A stretch of DNA of 64,000 bases from Burkholderiaceae bacterium. Its GTDB lineage: Bacteria > Pseudomonadota > Gammaproteobacteria > Burkholderiales > Burkholderiaceae_C. The notes below the pieces were generated by a model, which had not been told where the DNA came from, did not search any database, and worked only from the letters and a program-made list of their open reading frames with translations. A program made the position numbers and the translations under genes. Location: NCBI GenBank assembly GCA_026125795.1, contig JAHCKM010000001.1, positions 1,488,001 to 1,552,000 on the forward strand. The letters are read 5' to 3'. Positions 45,441-54,046 of this stretch are shown one piece after another. Numbering within the stretch: the stretch's first letter is position 1; every line of letters starts with the position of its first letter.

Positions 45441-46418
45441 ATGGATCACACATCACGGGCGGTCGCGCGCGCGATCACCGGGGTGCTCGTGGCGCTGAGC
45501 TGCAGCCTGGCCGCCGCGCAGTATCCGGATCGCACAGTGACCATGGTGGTGCCGTTCCCGCCGGGTGGCGTCGCCGACACGGTGGCGCGCCCGGTGGCCG
45601 AGGCACTGGGCAAGGAGCTGAAGCAGACGGTGGTCATCGAGAACAAGGCCGGTGCCGGCGGTGCGCTGGGCATGGGGCATGTGGCGCGCGCCGCGCCCGA
45701 TGGGTACACCGTGCTGATGGCGCTGTCGTCGATCTCGGTGCTGCCTGAGGCCGACAAGCTGTTCGGACGCAAACCGGCGTTCACGCTGAACCAGCTCAAG
45801 CCGATTGCGCGTTTCACGGCCGACCCCACCGTGTTCGTGGTGCGAGCCGATGCCCCGTGGAAGACGCTGGCGGAGTTCCTGGCCGACGCCAAGCGCAGGC
45901 CCGGTGCGCTGAACTACGGCAGCTCGGGCAACTACGGCACGATGCACGTGCCGATGGAGATGCTCAAGGCCGATGCCGGCTTTCGCATGGTGCACATCCC
46001 GTTCACCGGCGCGGGTCCGGCGGTGGTGGCGCTGCTCGGCGGCCAGGTCGATGCCATCGCCAGCGGCCCCGCCAGCGTGGCGCAGCACATCCGAGCGGGA
46101 CGCCTGCGTGCACTGGCCCATTGGGGCGATAAGCCGCTGCTGGCGCTGCCCGACGTGCCGAGCCTCACCAGTTTGGGCCATCGGGTGAAGTTCGCGCAGT
46201 GGTCGGGCCTGTTCGTGCCGGCCGGGACACCGGAGGACGTGGTGCAAAAGCTGCGGGCCGCGGCGCGCAAGGTGTCCGACGACCCGCAGGTGCAGCAGGT
46301 CATCCGCACCGCCGGCAGCCCGATCGAATACCTCGATGCGCCGGAGTTCCAGCGCTATTGGGACGCCGACGCCGCCGTGATGGCCGAGGTGGTGCAGCGC
46401 ATCGGCAGGGTCGAATAG
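45441..46418 (+). CDS. Bug-family tripartite tricarboxylate transporter substrate-binding protein
   Basis: A 325-residue periplasmic receptor. The signal sequence ends LVALSCSLAAAQ. Family marks are YPDRTVTMVVPFPPGGVADTVAR, VVIENKAGAGGALGM, APDGYTVLM and NYGSSGNYGTMHVPMEMLK. Such receptors bind carboxylates or aromatic acids; many occur as orphans in Burkholderiales without TctAB membrane subunits, as here. The ATG at 45441 is chosen because GAGG stands 6 bases before it; an ATG at 45420 is an alternative. Confidence 0.92.
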   Translation: MDHTSRAVARAITGVLVALSCSLAAAQYPDRTVTMVVPFPPGGVADTVARPVAEALGKELKQTVVIENKAGAGGALGMGHVARAAPDGYTVLMALSSISVLPEADKLFGRKPAFTLNQLKPIARFTADPTVFVVRADAPWKTLAEFLADAKRRPGALNYGSSGNYGTMHVPMEMLKADAGFRMVHIPFTGAGPAVVALLGGQVDAIASGPASVAQHIRAGRLRALAHWGDKPLLALPDVPSLTSLGHRVKFAQWSGLFVPAGTPEDVVQKLRAAARKVSDDPQVQQVIRTAGSPIEYLDAPEFQRYWDADAAVMAEVVQRIGRVE

Positions 46419-46438
46419 GTGTCCAGCCGATTTGCGGC

Positions 46439-46629
46439 TACATTAGCGGTACAGACATGCACGAGGCCGTTTCCACAAGGTCTTCTCTGTCGCCCGGTGC
46501 GCATCACGCCGCCCCGGTTCGCGACCCGAGTTACTCCCCGGTTTGACGTTTCTTGAGTGTTTCTGTCCGCGGCCGGCAGGGGCTGACCGCGCGTCATCCT
46601 GTTCAACATTCACGAAGGAACATCATTCC
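46439..46629 (+). promoter_or_regulatory. Cold-shock gene leader with a cold-box-like segment
   Basis: About 210 bases separate the previous stop from the csp start. TACATT at 46439-46444 could be a -10 box, but no -35 is seen. GTACAGA at 46449-46455 matches the last seven bases of the E. coli cspA cold box. If transcription starts here the leader is about 180 bases, close to that of E. coli cspA. This is tentative. Confidence 0.3.
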
Positions 46630-46851
46630 ATGAGCACCCAAACAACCCAGATCGGCGTCGTCAAGTGGTTCGACGACGGCAAGGGCTACGGTTTCATCAC
46701 GCCCGAGGGCGGCGGCAAGGATCTGTTCGCCCACCACAGCGAGATCAAGAACAACGGCGGTTTCCGCAGCCTGCAAGAGAACCAGCGCGTCGAGTTCGAA
46801 GTCAAGCAGGGCCAGAAGGGCCTGCAGGCGGCGAACATTCGCGTGATCTGA
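46630..46851 (+). CDS. Cold-shock protein (CspA family)
   Basis: A 73-residue single OB-fold RNA/DNA chaperone. Both nucleic-acid-binding motifs are present: RNP1 as KGYGFITPE and RNP2 as DLFAHHSEI (the family's usual VFVHxS has FAHHS here). It starts [14 protein letters not shown] after a short STQTTQ lead. A strong ribosome site (GAAGGA) and a long leader precede it, and a clear terminator follows, so it is transcribed alone. Confidence 0.95.
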   Translation: MSTQTTQIGVVKWFDDGKGYGFITPEGGGKDLFAHHSEIKNNGGFRSLQENQRVEFEVKQGQKGLQAANIRVI

Positions 46852-46900
46852 CGTCCGCACACGCCGGCAGCGCGGTTCACTGCGCGGCCGGTCGATGCCA

Positions 46901-46927
46901 AGGCCGCGGAACTCCCGCGGCCTTTTT
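46901..46927 (+). terminator. Rho-independent terminator of the cold-shock gene
   Basis: A perfect 9-bp stem, AGGCCGCGG (46901-46909) with CCGCGGCCT (46915-46923), and a 5-base loop AACTC is followed directly by a TTTT run. It lies 50 bases after the csp stop. Confidence 0.92.
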
Positions 46928-46950
46928 GCTGGGCGCGCCGGGAGCGGCGC

Positions 46951-47124
46951 TCAGGACGTGGATTCGCTGCCTGGCGTGGGCGCCGGCGGCTGGCCATCGG
47001 GCGGGGCGGGCGTGCCAGGGGTGTCGGCCTCGCGGCCTTGCTTGCGCTGGCGCTTTTCCTCGGCCTTGCGCTTCTTGGCCAGCTCGCGCTGGCGTTTCTC
47101 GTATGCGTAGTTCGGGGTGGCCAA
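46951..47124 (-). CDS. Small basic protein with TTG start
   Basis: A 57-residue protein, MATPNYAYEKRQRELA followed by KKRKAEEKRQRKQGRE and a Pro/Thr/Ser tail. The lysine- and arginine-rich helix makes nucleic-acid or ribosome contact plausible, but no function is known. TTG at 47124 is chosen because GGAGAG stands just before it and no other start fits. Similar short proteins beginning ATPNYAYEKRQ are common in proteobacteria, as far as I recall. It is convergent with the cold-shock gene. Confidence 0.7.
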   Translation of the reverse strand: MATPNYAYEKRQRELAKKRKAEEKRQRKQGREADTPGTPAPPDGQPPAPTPGSESTS

Positions 47125-47307
47125 TCGCTCTCCTACAGTGGCTGGGGTCCCTGCAGGACACCGCCCGGTGCCCCGTGGGGCCAGCATACGGCATGCCCGG
47201 GCGCTTGGGTTACAGGCGCAATGGAACCTTGTCGCCGGGTGTTGTGCCACCGACCGCACAATGGCGGCCCTGATCTGCCAGGGCCTGTCAAAGATCCCAC
47301 GACCCCG

Positions 47308-47883
47308 ATGACGGCAAGCGACGACCTGGGCGCCCTGATGGCTCGCGTGGCCCTGCAGGACCGCGCCGCGTTCGAGCGGGTGTACCACGCCACCTGCGCG
47401 CATCTCTTGGGGATCGCGTTCCGTATATTGAGCAATCGCGAGCGCGCCGAAGAGGTGCTGCAGGAAGCCTTCGTCAATGTGTGGCACGGCGCACGCGGCT
47501 ACAACCCGAGCGTGGCCACGCCCATGACCTGGCTCATCAACATCGTGCGCAACAAGGCGATCGACGCCCTGCGCTCCGGCGCCAGCGAGCGGCGCAGCAC
47601 CGGCGCGCTGGAAGACGAGGCCTTCGAGGTCCAAGCCGACGGCTCGCTGGAGCCGCAGCAGATGCTCGATGCCAGCCTGCAGCGCGCCCACATCGACGCC
47701 TGCATGCAGGCGCTCAACGCGCAGCAGCGCCAGGCGCTGGCGCTGGCGTACTACAAGGGGCTGGTGCATACCGAGATCGCGCAGCAGATGGGTGCGCCGC
47801 TGGGCACGGCCAAGGCCTGGGTGCGCCGCGGGCTCGACAAGCTCAAGGAGTGTCTGGGCGCCCGTGGAGTCACCGCGGCATGA
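47308..47883 (+). CDS. ECF-type RNA polymerase sigma factor (SigK-like)
   Basis: A 191-residue extracytoplasmic-function sigma factor. Region 2 spans AFERVYHATCAHLLGIAFRIL to EEVLQEAFVNVWHGA and region 4 spans LNAQQRQALALAYYKGLVHTEIAQQMG to LGTAKAWVRRGLDKLK. It is followed, with an ATGA overlap, by its membrane-bound anti-sigma factor. GGAACC at 47223-47228 upstream resembles an ECF -35 element and may mean self-regulation, but no -10 was recognised with confidence. Confidence 0.93.
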   Translation: MTASDDLGALMARVALQDRAAFERVYHATCAHLLGIAFRILSNRERAEEVLQEAFVNVWHGARGYNPSVATPMTWLINIVRNKAIDALRSGASERRSTGALEDEAFEVQADGSLEPQQMLDASLQRAHIDACMQALNAQQRQALALAYYKGLVHTEIAQQMGAPLGTAKAWVRRGLDKLKECLGARGVTAA

Positions 47884-48608
47884 ACCTGCTTCACCCCGAG
47901 CGCCTGGAGCGCCTGGCGCGTGAATACGTGCTGGGCACGCTCACCGGGCGTGCGCGCCGGCGCTTCGAGCGCCTGCTCGCCGAGGCGCCGCTGGCCGCTC
48001 GTGTGGTGGCGCGCTGGGAACAGCGTTTCGACGTGCTGGCCGCCGGCGTGCCGCCTCTGCAGCCACGCGATCGGGTGTGGCAGGGCTTGCAGCAGCGGCT
48101 GTTCGAGCCGCAGCGCGCGGCGCAAAGCGCGGGCCTGCGGGCCCGGCTGCAGACTCTGCTGGCGCCTCGGCTGTGGGGCGGCGTGCTGGCCGGCGTGCTG
48201 ATGGCCACGGTGGCGCTGCGCTTGCAGCCGCAATGGCTCGGCCTCGAAACGCGCGGCGAGGCCTTGCCGCAGAGTTATGTCGGCCTGCTGGTCAATGAGG
48301 CCGGCCAGGCCACGCTGCTGGCCAGCTCGCGCCGTCACGGTCGCACCCTCACGGTGAAACTGCTGCAGCCGCTGCAGGTGCCCGACGGCCAGGTGGCGCG
48401 GCTGTGGGCGCTGCCGCGCGACGGCGCGCCGTTCCTGGTGGGCCTGGTGCCGGCGCGCGGCACCGCCACGATCGCGCTGACCGATTCGGCCGAGAAGCTG
48501 TTCTTCACCGTGGCCCGCCTCGGCGTCACGATCGATTCGGTGGCCGCCGGCGCCACGGCACCCGCGACGCCATTTATCGCCAGCGGGCATTGCGTCAAAC
48601 TGTGGTGA
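47880..48608 (+). CDS. Anti-sigma factor (RskA-like, single transmembrane span)
   Basis: A 242-residue membrane protein. The cytoplasmic N-terminus (EYVLGTLTGRARRRFERLLAE) is the zinc-free anti-sigma fold of the RskA type. A transmembrane helix lies at about residues 98-113 (LWGGVLAGVLMATVAL). The periplasmic C-terminal RskA domain contains VPDGQVARLWALPRDGAPF and ends FIASGHCVKLW. It should hold the upstream sigma factor at the membrane until a signal triggers proteolysis. The overlap with the sigma gene indicates tight coupling. Confidence 0.9.
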   Translation: MNLLHPERLERLAREYVLGTLTGRARRRFERLLAEAPLAARVVARWEQRFDVLAAGVPPLQPRDRVWQGLQQRLFEPQRAAQSAGLRARLQTLLAPRLWGGVLAGVLMATVALRLQPQWLGLETRGEALPQSYVGLLVNEAGQATLLASSRRHGRTLTVKLLQPLQVPDGQVARLWALPRDGAPFLVGLVPARGTATIALTDSAEKLFFTVARLGVTIDSVAAGATAPATPFIASGHCVKLW

Positions 48609-48726
48609 ACCCGCGGCCTGCCGGAATGCGTCCGTTGCGCGGGCCGTCCCGTACGTACGCTCCACACACCCGCCTGCCGCGTGTGTTGCCAACCCAGCCC
48701 ACCGACCAGACCTTGGAGATGAACAC

Positions 48727-49206
48727 ATGAAGCCCCTGACGCGCCTCTTGTCCGCCCTTGTCATCGCACTGGCCGCTCAGCACGCACTGGCCGCCGACAC
48801 CACCACCGCGCCGACCGGTGCCGCCCCCGACAAACTGGCCGAGGCGCGCACGCTGATCAAGGCCAAGAAGTGGTCGGAGGCGGTGGCCGAGCTGCAGCGC
48901 GTCAATGACCCGACCAGCGCAGACTGGAACAACCTGATGGGCTTCAGCATCCGCCGCGGCAGCTCGCCCGATCTCGACGCATCGGAGCGCTATTACAACG
49001 AGGCGCTGCGCATCAATCCCAACCACCGCGGCGCGCTGGAGTACTCAGGACAGCTCTACCTGATGAAGGGCGACCTCGCCAGCGCCGAGAAGCGGCTGGC
49101 CGTGCTGGACAAGGCCTGCACCTTCGGCTGTGAGGAATACACCGACCTCAAGAAGGCGATCGAGCGCTACAAGGCCGCCGGCAACAAGTACGTCGCCTAC
49201 CAGTAA
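48727..49206 (+). CDS. Exported TPR protein
   Basis: A 159-residue protein with a clean signal sequence (LLSALVIALAAQHALA, cut before ADT). The mature part holds two or three tetratricopeptide repeats: WSEAVAELQRVNDPTSADWNN, ASERYYNEALRINPNHRGALE and YLMKGDLASAEKRL. TPR proteins act as scaffolds. Its place directly after the sigma/anti-sigma pair makes it a possible target of that sigma factor, but no shared promoter element was proved. Two cysteines are near the end. Confidence 0.8.
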   Translation: MKPLTRLLSALVIALAAQHALAADTTTAPTGAAPDKLAEARTLIKAKKWSEAVAELQRVNDPTSADWNNLMGFSIRRGSSPDLDASERYYNEALRINPNHRGALEYSGQLYLMKGDLASAEKRLAVLDKACTFGCEEYTDLKKAIERYKAAGNKYVAYQ

Positions 49207-49263
49207 CCCGACGCCGACGCGGCGCCGACCGCGCGCATCCGCTACGCTCGCGGGTTTTGACCC

Positions 49264-51138
49264 GTGAGCGCGCGCGTGTTTGCCCGTTTCGAACGCCTGG
49301 TCCATCCGTATCCGGAGGACGCGCCGGCGCGCCCGCCGCGCGGGCTGTTGCCGTTCGTGTGGGCCTGCACACAAGGCATGCGCGGCTATGTGGCGGTGAT
49401 CATCGTTCTGGTGGCGCTGGTGGGCGCGTTCGAGGCGCTGCTGTTCGGCGTGCTCGGGCAGGTGGTCGACTGGCTCGGCCGCACGCCGCCCGATCGGCTG
49501 TGGATCGACGAAGGGCCGACGCTGCTGCTGCTGACCGGCGCGCTCCTGGGCAGCATCGCGGTGGTGGGCGCGTGGTGCCTGATCAAGCATCAGGCGCTGG
49601 CGTCGAACTTCCCGATGCGGCTGCGCTGGAATTTTCACCGGCTGTTGCTCGAGCAGAGCATGGCGTTCTACCAGGACGAGTTCGCCGGCCGCATCTCGAC
49701 CAAGGTGATGCAGACCGCGCTGGCGGTGCGCGACACCGTGCTGATCGTGTGCGACATCCTGGTGTTCGTGGTGATCTATTTCGTCACCATGGTGCTGCTG
49801 GCCGGCGGCTTCAACTTGTTGCTGTTGCTGCCGTTCGTCGGCTGGCTGGTGCTGTACGTGGCGGCGCTGGCGTGGTTCGTGCCGCGGCTGGGCCGCGTCG
49901 CGCAAGCGCAGGCCGACGCGCGCTCGGTGATGACCGGGCGCATCACCGATGCCTACGCCAACATCGCCACCGTCAAGCTGTTCTCGCACACGCAGCGCGA
50001 GGCCGCGCATGCGCGCAGTGCGATGCAGGAGTTCATGGGCACGGCGTACGCGCAGTTCCGCCTGGTGACCGGCGTCGAGCTGGTCAACCACGTGCTGAGC
50101 ATGGTGCTGGTGCTTGGTTCGGCCGGGCTCACGCTGTGGCTGTGGACGCAGGGCCGTGTCGGCGTCGGCGCGGTGGCCGCGGCCACCGCGATGGCGCTGC
50201 GCCTGAACGGCATCTCGCATTGGGTGATGTGGGAGCTGGCCGAGCTGTTCGAGCACATCGGCACGGTGCAGGACGGCATGAACACCTTGTCGCGCCCGCA
50301 GGCGGTGGTGGACCGCCCCGACGCCAAGCCGCTGCAGGTGTCGCGCGGCGACATCCGATTCGAGCAGGTGCGCTTTGCCTACAACGCCGGCGCGCCGGTG
50401 ATCGATCAGCTCGACCTGCATATCCGCCCCGGTGAAAAGATCGGCCTGGTCGGCCGCTCGGGCGCGGGCAAGTCAACCGTGGTCAACCTGCTGCTGCGCT
50501 TCTACGACCTCGAGGCGGGGCGCATCCTGATCGACGGCCAGGACATCGCCGGCGTCACGCAGACGTCGTTGCGCGCGCAGGTGGGCATGGTGACGCAGGA
50601 CAACTCGCTGCTGCACCGGTCGGTGCGCGACAACATCGTCTACGGCCGCCCCGATGCGAGCGATGCGCAGATGACGGCGGCCGCGCGCCGCGCCGAGGCG
50701 CACGAGTTCATCGAGACGCTGGTCGACCCGGGCGGGCGGCGCGGCTACGACGCGCACGTGGGCGAGCGCGGCGTCAAGCTCTCGGGCGGGCAGCGACAGC
50801 GCATCGCGATCGCGCGCGTGATGCTGAAGGACGCGCCGATCCTGCTGCTCGACGAGGCGACGAGCGCGCTCGACAGCGAGGTGGAGAAGGCGATCCAGGC
50901 CAGCCTGTACCGCCTGATGGAGGGCAAGACGGTGGTCGCGATCGCACACCGGCTGTCGACGATCGCGGCGATGGACCGGCTGATCGTGCTCGACCGTGGC
51001 CGCATCGTCGAGCAGGGCGACCACCGCAGCCTGCTGTCGCATCGCGGCCTGTACGCGCGCCTGTGGGCGCACCAGAGCGGCGGCTTCCTCGGCGAAGACG
51101 CCGACGACGACGAGCCGCTGCCGGTGCAGCTGGCCTGA
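49264..51138 (+). CDS. ABC exporter, fused membrane and ATPase domains
   Basis: A 624-residue half-transporter with a GTG start. About six membrane helices lie between residues 40 and 330. The ATPase domain (about 360-600) has Walker A GRSGAGKST, the signature LSGGQRQRIAIAR, Walker B ILLLDEATSALD and the H-loop AHRLST. It would work as a homodimer or heterodimer exporting a lipid, drug or peptide. It resembles the multidrug/lipid (MsbA/YojI-type) group, but the substrate cannot be named. It is followed by an inverted-repeat block. Confidence 0.93.
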   Translation: MSARVFARFERLVHPYPEDAPARPPRGLLPFVWACTQGMRGYVAVIIVLVALVGAFEALLFGVLGQVVDWLGRTPPDRLWIDEGPTLLLLTGALLGSIAVVGAWCLIKHQALASNFPMRLRWNFHRLLLEQSMAFYQDEFAGRISTKVMQTALAVRDTVLIVCDILVFVVIYFVTMVLLAGGFNLLLLLPFVGWLVLYVAALAWFVPRLGRVAQAQADARSVMTGRITDAYANIATVKLFSHTQREAAHARSAMQEFMGTAYAQFRLVTGVELVNHVLSMVLVLGSAGLTLWLWTQGRVGVGAVAAATAMALRLNGISHWVMWELAELFEHIGTVQDGMNTLSRPQAVVDRPDAKPLQVSRGDIRFEQVRFAYNAGAPVIDQLDLHIRPGEKIGLVGRSGAGKSTVVNLLLRFYDLEAGRILIDGQDIAGVTQTSLRAQVGMVTQDNSLLHRSVRDNIVYGRPDASDAQMTAAARRAEAHEFIETLVDPGGRRGYDAHVGERGVKLSGGQRQRIAIARVMLKDAPILLLDEATSALDSEVEKAIQASLYRLMEGKTVVAIAHRLSTIAAMDRLIVLDRGRIVEQGDHRSLLSHRGLYARLWAHQSGGFLGEDADDDEPLPVQLA

Positions 51139-51165
51139 AGGCGGCGGCCTCAGCCGCTCATCAGG

Positions 51166-51309
51166 GCACCCCTGGCGCTTCGCGCCTCCCCGCCAAGCGG
51201 GGGCTGAGCCCCTTCGGGCGGCCGAGCGGGGCTCAAAGTGCACCCCTGGCGCTTCGCACCTCCCCGCCAAGCGGAGGCTGAGCCCCTTCGGGCGGCCGGG
51301 CGGGGCTCA
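51166..51309. repeat. Tandem duplicated GC-rich repeat (about 74 bp period)
   Basis: Two copies begin GCACCCCTGGCG at 51166 and 51240. Each contains CCTCCCCGCCAAGCGG, GAGCCCCTTCGGGCGGCC and GCGGGGCTCA, which can fold into two hairpins (GAGCCCC with GGGGCTC among them). The last TCA of the second copy is the stop codon, read on the minus strand, of the DUF3016 gene. It fills the gap between two convergent genes. Confidence 0.8.
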
Positions 51310-51789
51310 TTGCGGCGCCGCAAAACGCTCGCGGAACCAGCCGTCGAGCATCTGCTTCTCGTACTTGAGCGGATCGCGCGCGCTGTAGCTGCCGATCTTG
51401 TTCGTGTAGCTCAGATCGGCGACGCGCTCCTCGCCCTGCTTGAGCGCCTGGCCGCCACTGCTCAACTTGTAGCGCAGCTGAAAGCTCGGCCAGTCGGCGC
51501 CGCCGCGCACGATGCGCAGATCGCCGCTGCGCGTGGGCCGGGCGTAGCCGGCCAGATCGACGTTCAGCACCTCGATGTCGAGCACCTGACCGTCGGGCAG
51601 GTAACGCTGGCCGAGGTCTTGCAGGAACGCCGCGATGGTCTTCAGGTTGGTCGGCTTGTCGAACGGGTTGTTGCCCGAGTCATAGAACTTGTCGGGCTCG
51701 ACGAACGTCACGCTGACGACACCGCCGGCGTGGGCAGCGGCAGCCGCCGCCCACAGCGAGAGCGCAACGGTGAGGGCTGGGAATCGCAT
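51307..51789 (-). CDS. Exported DUF3016 protein
   Basis: A 160-residue exported protein. A signal sequence (RFPALTVALSLWAAAAAAHA) is followed by the DUF3016 body: VVSVTFVEPDKFYD, LPDGQVLDIEVLNVDLAGYA and YTNKIGSYSARDPLKYEKQMLDGWF. DUF3016 is common in proteobacterial periplasms and its function is unknown. The ATG has a good ribosome site (GGAGG). The stop codon lies inside the repeat block to its left. Confidence 0.85.
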   Translation of the reverse strand: MRFPALTVALSLWAAAAAAHAGGVVSVTFVEPDKFYDSGNNPFDKPTNLKTIAAFLQDLGQRYLPDGQVLDIEVLNVDLAGYARPTRSGDLRIVRGGADWPSFQLRYKLSSGGQALKQGEERVADLSYTNKIGSYSARDPLKYEKQMLDGWFRERFAAPQ

Positions 51790-51849
51790 GGTCACCTCCA
51801 ACGGTCTGCGCCGCTGCAACGCGGCGGCACAGTCACACGCCGACAGGAT

Positions 51850-53289
51850 CTACGAGATGGCAGTCCCTTCGGACGCCGGGGTCTCGATCAGGTGCGCGAT
51901 CGAGTTGGCGTAGTAGCGCAGCAGGGGCGCCTCGTGCATGCGCATCACGAACAGGCCGTCGACCTCGTCGACCAGGTGCCGCAGCGTCAGCATGCGCAGA
52001 CCGGCATCGACCGCGTAGTCCCAGTCGTGCCGCGGCACGTAAAGACGCGCACCGCGCGCTTCGAGCGATTCGACCAGCGCGCTGACCGCACCCTTCAGAT
52101 CGAGCCGGCTGAAGGCGCGCTGCGGCTCGCGCAGCAGCACGGTGGCCACCAGCGGCACCGGCAGCACCGGGATCAACCGGCCCACCGCGGCCATCAGGTG
52201 GTGGCCGAGCGCCGCCACTTCGGCATGGCGCCGCTCCTTGTCGAGGTGGTCGAGGTCGACGCCGCGCTCGGCCGTCCAGGCCCGCACCGACACCGGCGTT
52301 CCGAAGTTGACGCAGGCGTAGCCGAGCCGGTGCCAGCGGCTGCGCATCAGCAGGCCGAGCTGGTTGGCCACAAAGCCCAGCGTGTTGGCCAGCGCGCGCC
52401 AACGGCCCGGCCGCAGCGCCTGAGCATCGGCGGCCAGCAGCTGCGTGCGGTCCTCGAGCACGCGGTCGTAGTTAAGCCCCAGCGGCACGAACACCAGATC
52501 GCGTTCGCCGTGCGTATGGAAGCCGCGCAGCATGTAGTCGAGCACTCCGAAGCGCGGCTCGCGCAGGCAACCGTCCTTGGTGAGACCGCCTTCCGGGTAT
52601 ACCGCCTGCGTGACGCCGGCTTCGGTGGCCATCGCGATGTAGCGCTCGAGCACGCGGCGGTACAGGTCGTCCTTGGAGTTGCGCCGCACGAAATACGCGC
52701 CCATCGCGCGGATCAGCTGCTGCAGTCCCCACAGCCGGGCCCATTCGCCCACCGCGTACGACAGCGCCGCGCGCTCGGCCGCCAGGTACGACGCGATGAT
52801 GTAGTCCATGTTGCTGCGGTGGTTCATCACGAACACCACGGTCGCGTTCTCGGGGATCGCAGCCAGCCCGGCATCGTCGGTGTAGCCGATGCGCACGCGG
52901 TACAGCGACTGCGACACGCGCTTGCCGACCCAGTAGCCGACGCGGAAATACATGTAGGCATTGAACGCCGGCACGATCTCGCGCGCATAACGCTGCACCT
53001 GCGCCAAGGCCACCTCGCGCGGCATCTGTTGCGCATCGGCGAACGCGCGCGCCGCGTTCTGCACCTTCTCATCGAACACCAGGCGGTCGATCAACGCCTG
53101 GCGCCGCACCTGCTGAAACGGCCGGATGTGGATCGGCAGGCGCTGCGACACCTCGTCGAGCACCTTGTTGGCGCGGCTGCGGATGAACCAGCGTGCGCTC
53201 GGCATCAGCAGCCGGTCGAGCAGCGCCAGCGCGGCCAGCAAGGCCACGACCAGCGCCAGCCACAGCGGCACGGTGATGCTCGTCGACAC
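51850..53289 (-). CDS. PlsC/PlsB-like glycerolipid acyltransferase
   Basis: A 479-residue membrane-anchored acyltransferase with a single N-terminal helix (LWLALVVALLAALALLD). The catalytic HX4D motif is NHRSNMDY, followed by the acyltransferase blocks GAYFVRRNSKD, VYPEGGLTKDGC and VFVPLGLNYDRVLED. The sequence resembles PlsB-like 1-acylglycerol-phosphate or glycerol-phosphate acyltransferases but is shorter than E. coli PlsB (about 800 residues). The start is GTG with no strong ribosome site, so a slightly later start is possible. Confidence 0.85.
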   Translation of the reverse strand: MSTSITVPLWLALVVALLAALALLDRLLMPSARWFIRSRANKVLDEVSQRLPIHIRPFQQVRRQALIDRLVFDEKVQNAARAFADAQQMPREVALAQVQRYAREIVPAFNAYMYFRVGYWVGKRVSQSLYRVRIGYTDDAGLAAIPENATVVFVMNHRSNMDYIIASYLAAERAALSYAVGEWARLWGLQQLIRAMGAYFVRRNSKDDLYRRVLERYIAMATEAGVTQAVYPEGGLTKDGCLREPRFGVLDYMLRGFHTHGERDLVFVPLGLNYDRVLEDRTQLLAADAQALRPGRWRALANTLGFVANQLGLLMRSRWHRLGYACVNFGTPVSVRAWTAERGVDLDHLDKERRHAEVAALGHHLMAAVGRLIPVLPVPLVATVLLREPQRAFSRLDLKGAVSALVESLEARGARLYVPRHDWDYAVDAGLRMLTLRHLVDEVDGLFVMRMHEAPLLRYYANSIAHLIETPASEGTAIS

Positions 53290-53425
53290 GTTCGCGCACC
53301 CTCCTGTCGCGCGCGACTGTACCCGTTCGACGTTGGCGGGCGGCGCGGGCGGCGCCCGGCGCCGGCCGTCTCGGCCGAGCGCCGGCGCACACCCGGCTGC
53401 GGCTTTGCGTGCTCGATCTACGCGG

Positions 53426-54046
53426 TCAGTGCACCGCCGCCTGACTGCCCCACAACTGCTTCAACCGCGCGTCGCGACCACAAGCAGAACGGTAGTACTG
53501 GTAACGCACCGGGTTCTTCTTGTAGTAGTCCTGGTGGTAATCCTCGGCCTTGTAGAACGGGCCGGCGCTCAGGATCTCGGTGACGATCGGCTCCTTGAAC
53601 GGCTTGTTCTTCTTCAGCGCCTCCAGCGAAGCCTGCGCGATCTTCAGCTGCGTGGCGTCGTTGGCGAAGATCGCGGTGCGGTAGGGCGAGCCGTGGTCGC
53701 AGAACTGCGCGTCCTTGGTGGTGGGATCGATGGTGCGCCAGAAGTGCTCCACCAGCTTCTCGTAGCTGACCTTGGCCGGGTCGAACACGATCTCCACCGC
53801 TTCGGCATGACCGGTGAGCTTGGCTGCCACCTGCTGGTACGTGGGGTTGGCCAGCTTGCCGCCGGTGTAGCCCGACGTGGTGGACAACACGCCGGGCACC
53901 TTGTCGAAGTCGGCTTCCACGCACCAGAAGCAGCCGCCCGCGAAGGTGGCCTTGGCCGTCTGCGCCGGGGTGGCGCTCTGCGCCTGCGCGATGGCCGCCG
54001 CAATCGCCAACGCGGCCGCGGCCGCGAGTCGCATCAAGTTCTTCAT
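53426..54046 (-). CDS. msrA: Peptide methionine sulfoxide reductase MsrA, exported
   Basis: A 206-residue MsrA that repairs the S-epimer of methionine sulfoxide. The catalytic motif is AGGCFWCVEADFDK. VVSVEVGF-type and STTSGYTGG, and DHGSPYRTAIF, mark the family. An N-terminal signal (RLAAAAALAIAAAIAQA) directs it to the periplasm. A resolving cysteine near the C-terminus is CGRDARLKQ. It overlaps the msrB gene upstream (ATGA), forming an exported repair pair. Confidence 0.95.
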   Translation of the reverse strand: MKNLMRLAAAAALAIAAAIAQAQSATPAQTAKATFAGGCFWCVEADFDKVPGVLSTTSGYTGGKLANPTYQQVAAKLTGHAEAVEIVFDPAKVSYEKLVEHFWRTIDPTTKDAQFCDHGSPYRTAIFANDATQLKIAQASLEALKKNKPFKEPIVTEILSAGPFYKAEDYHQDYYKKNPVRYQYYRSACGRDARLKQLWGSQAAVH

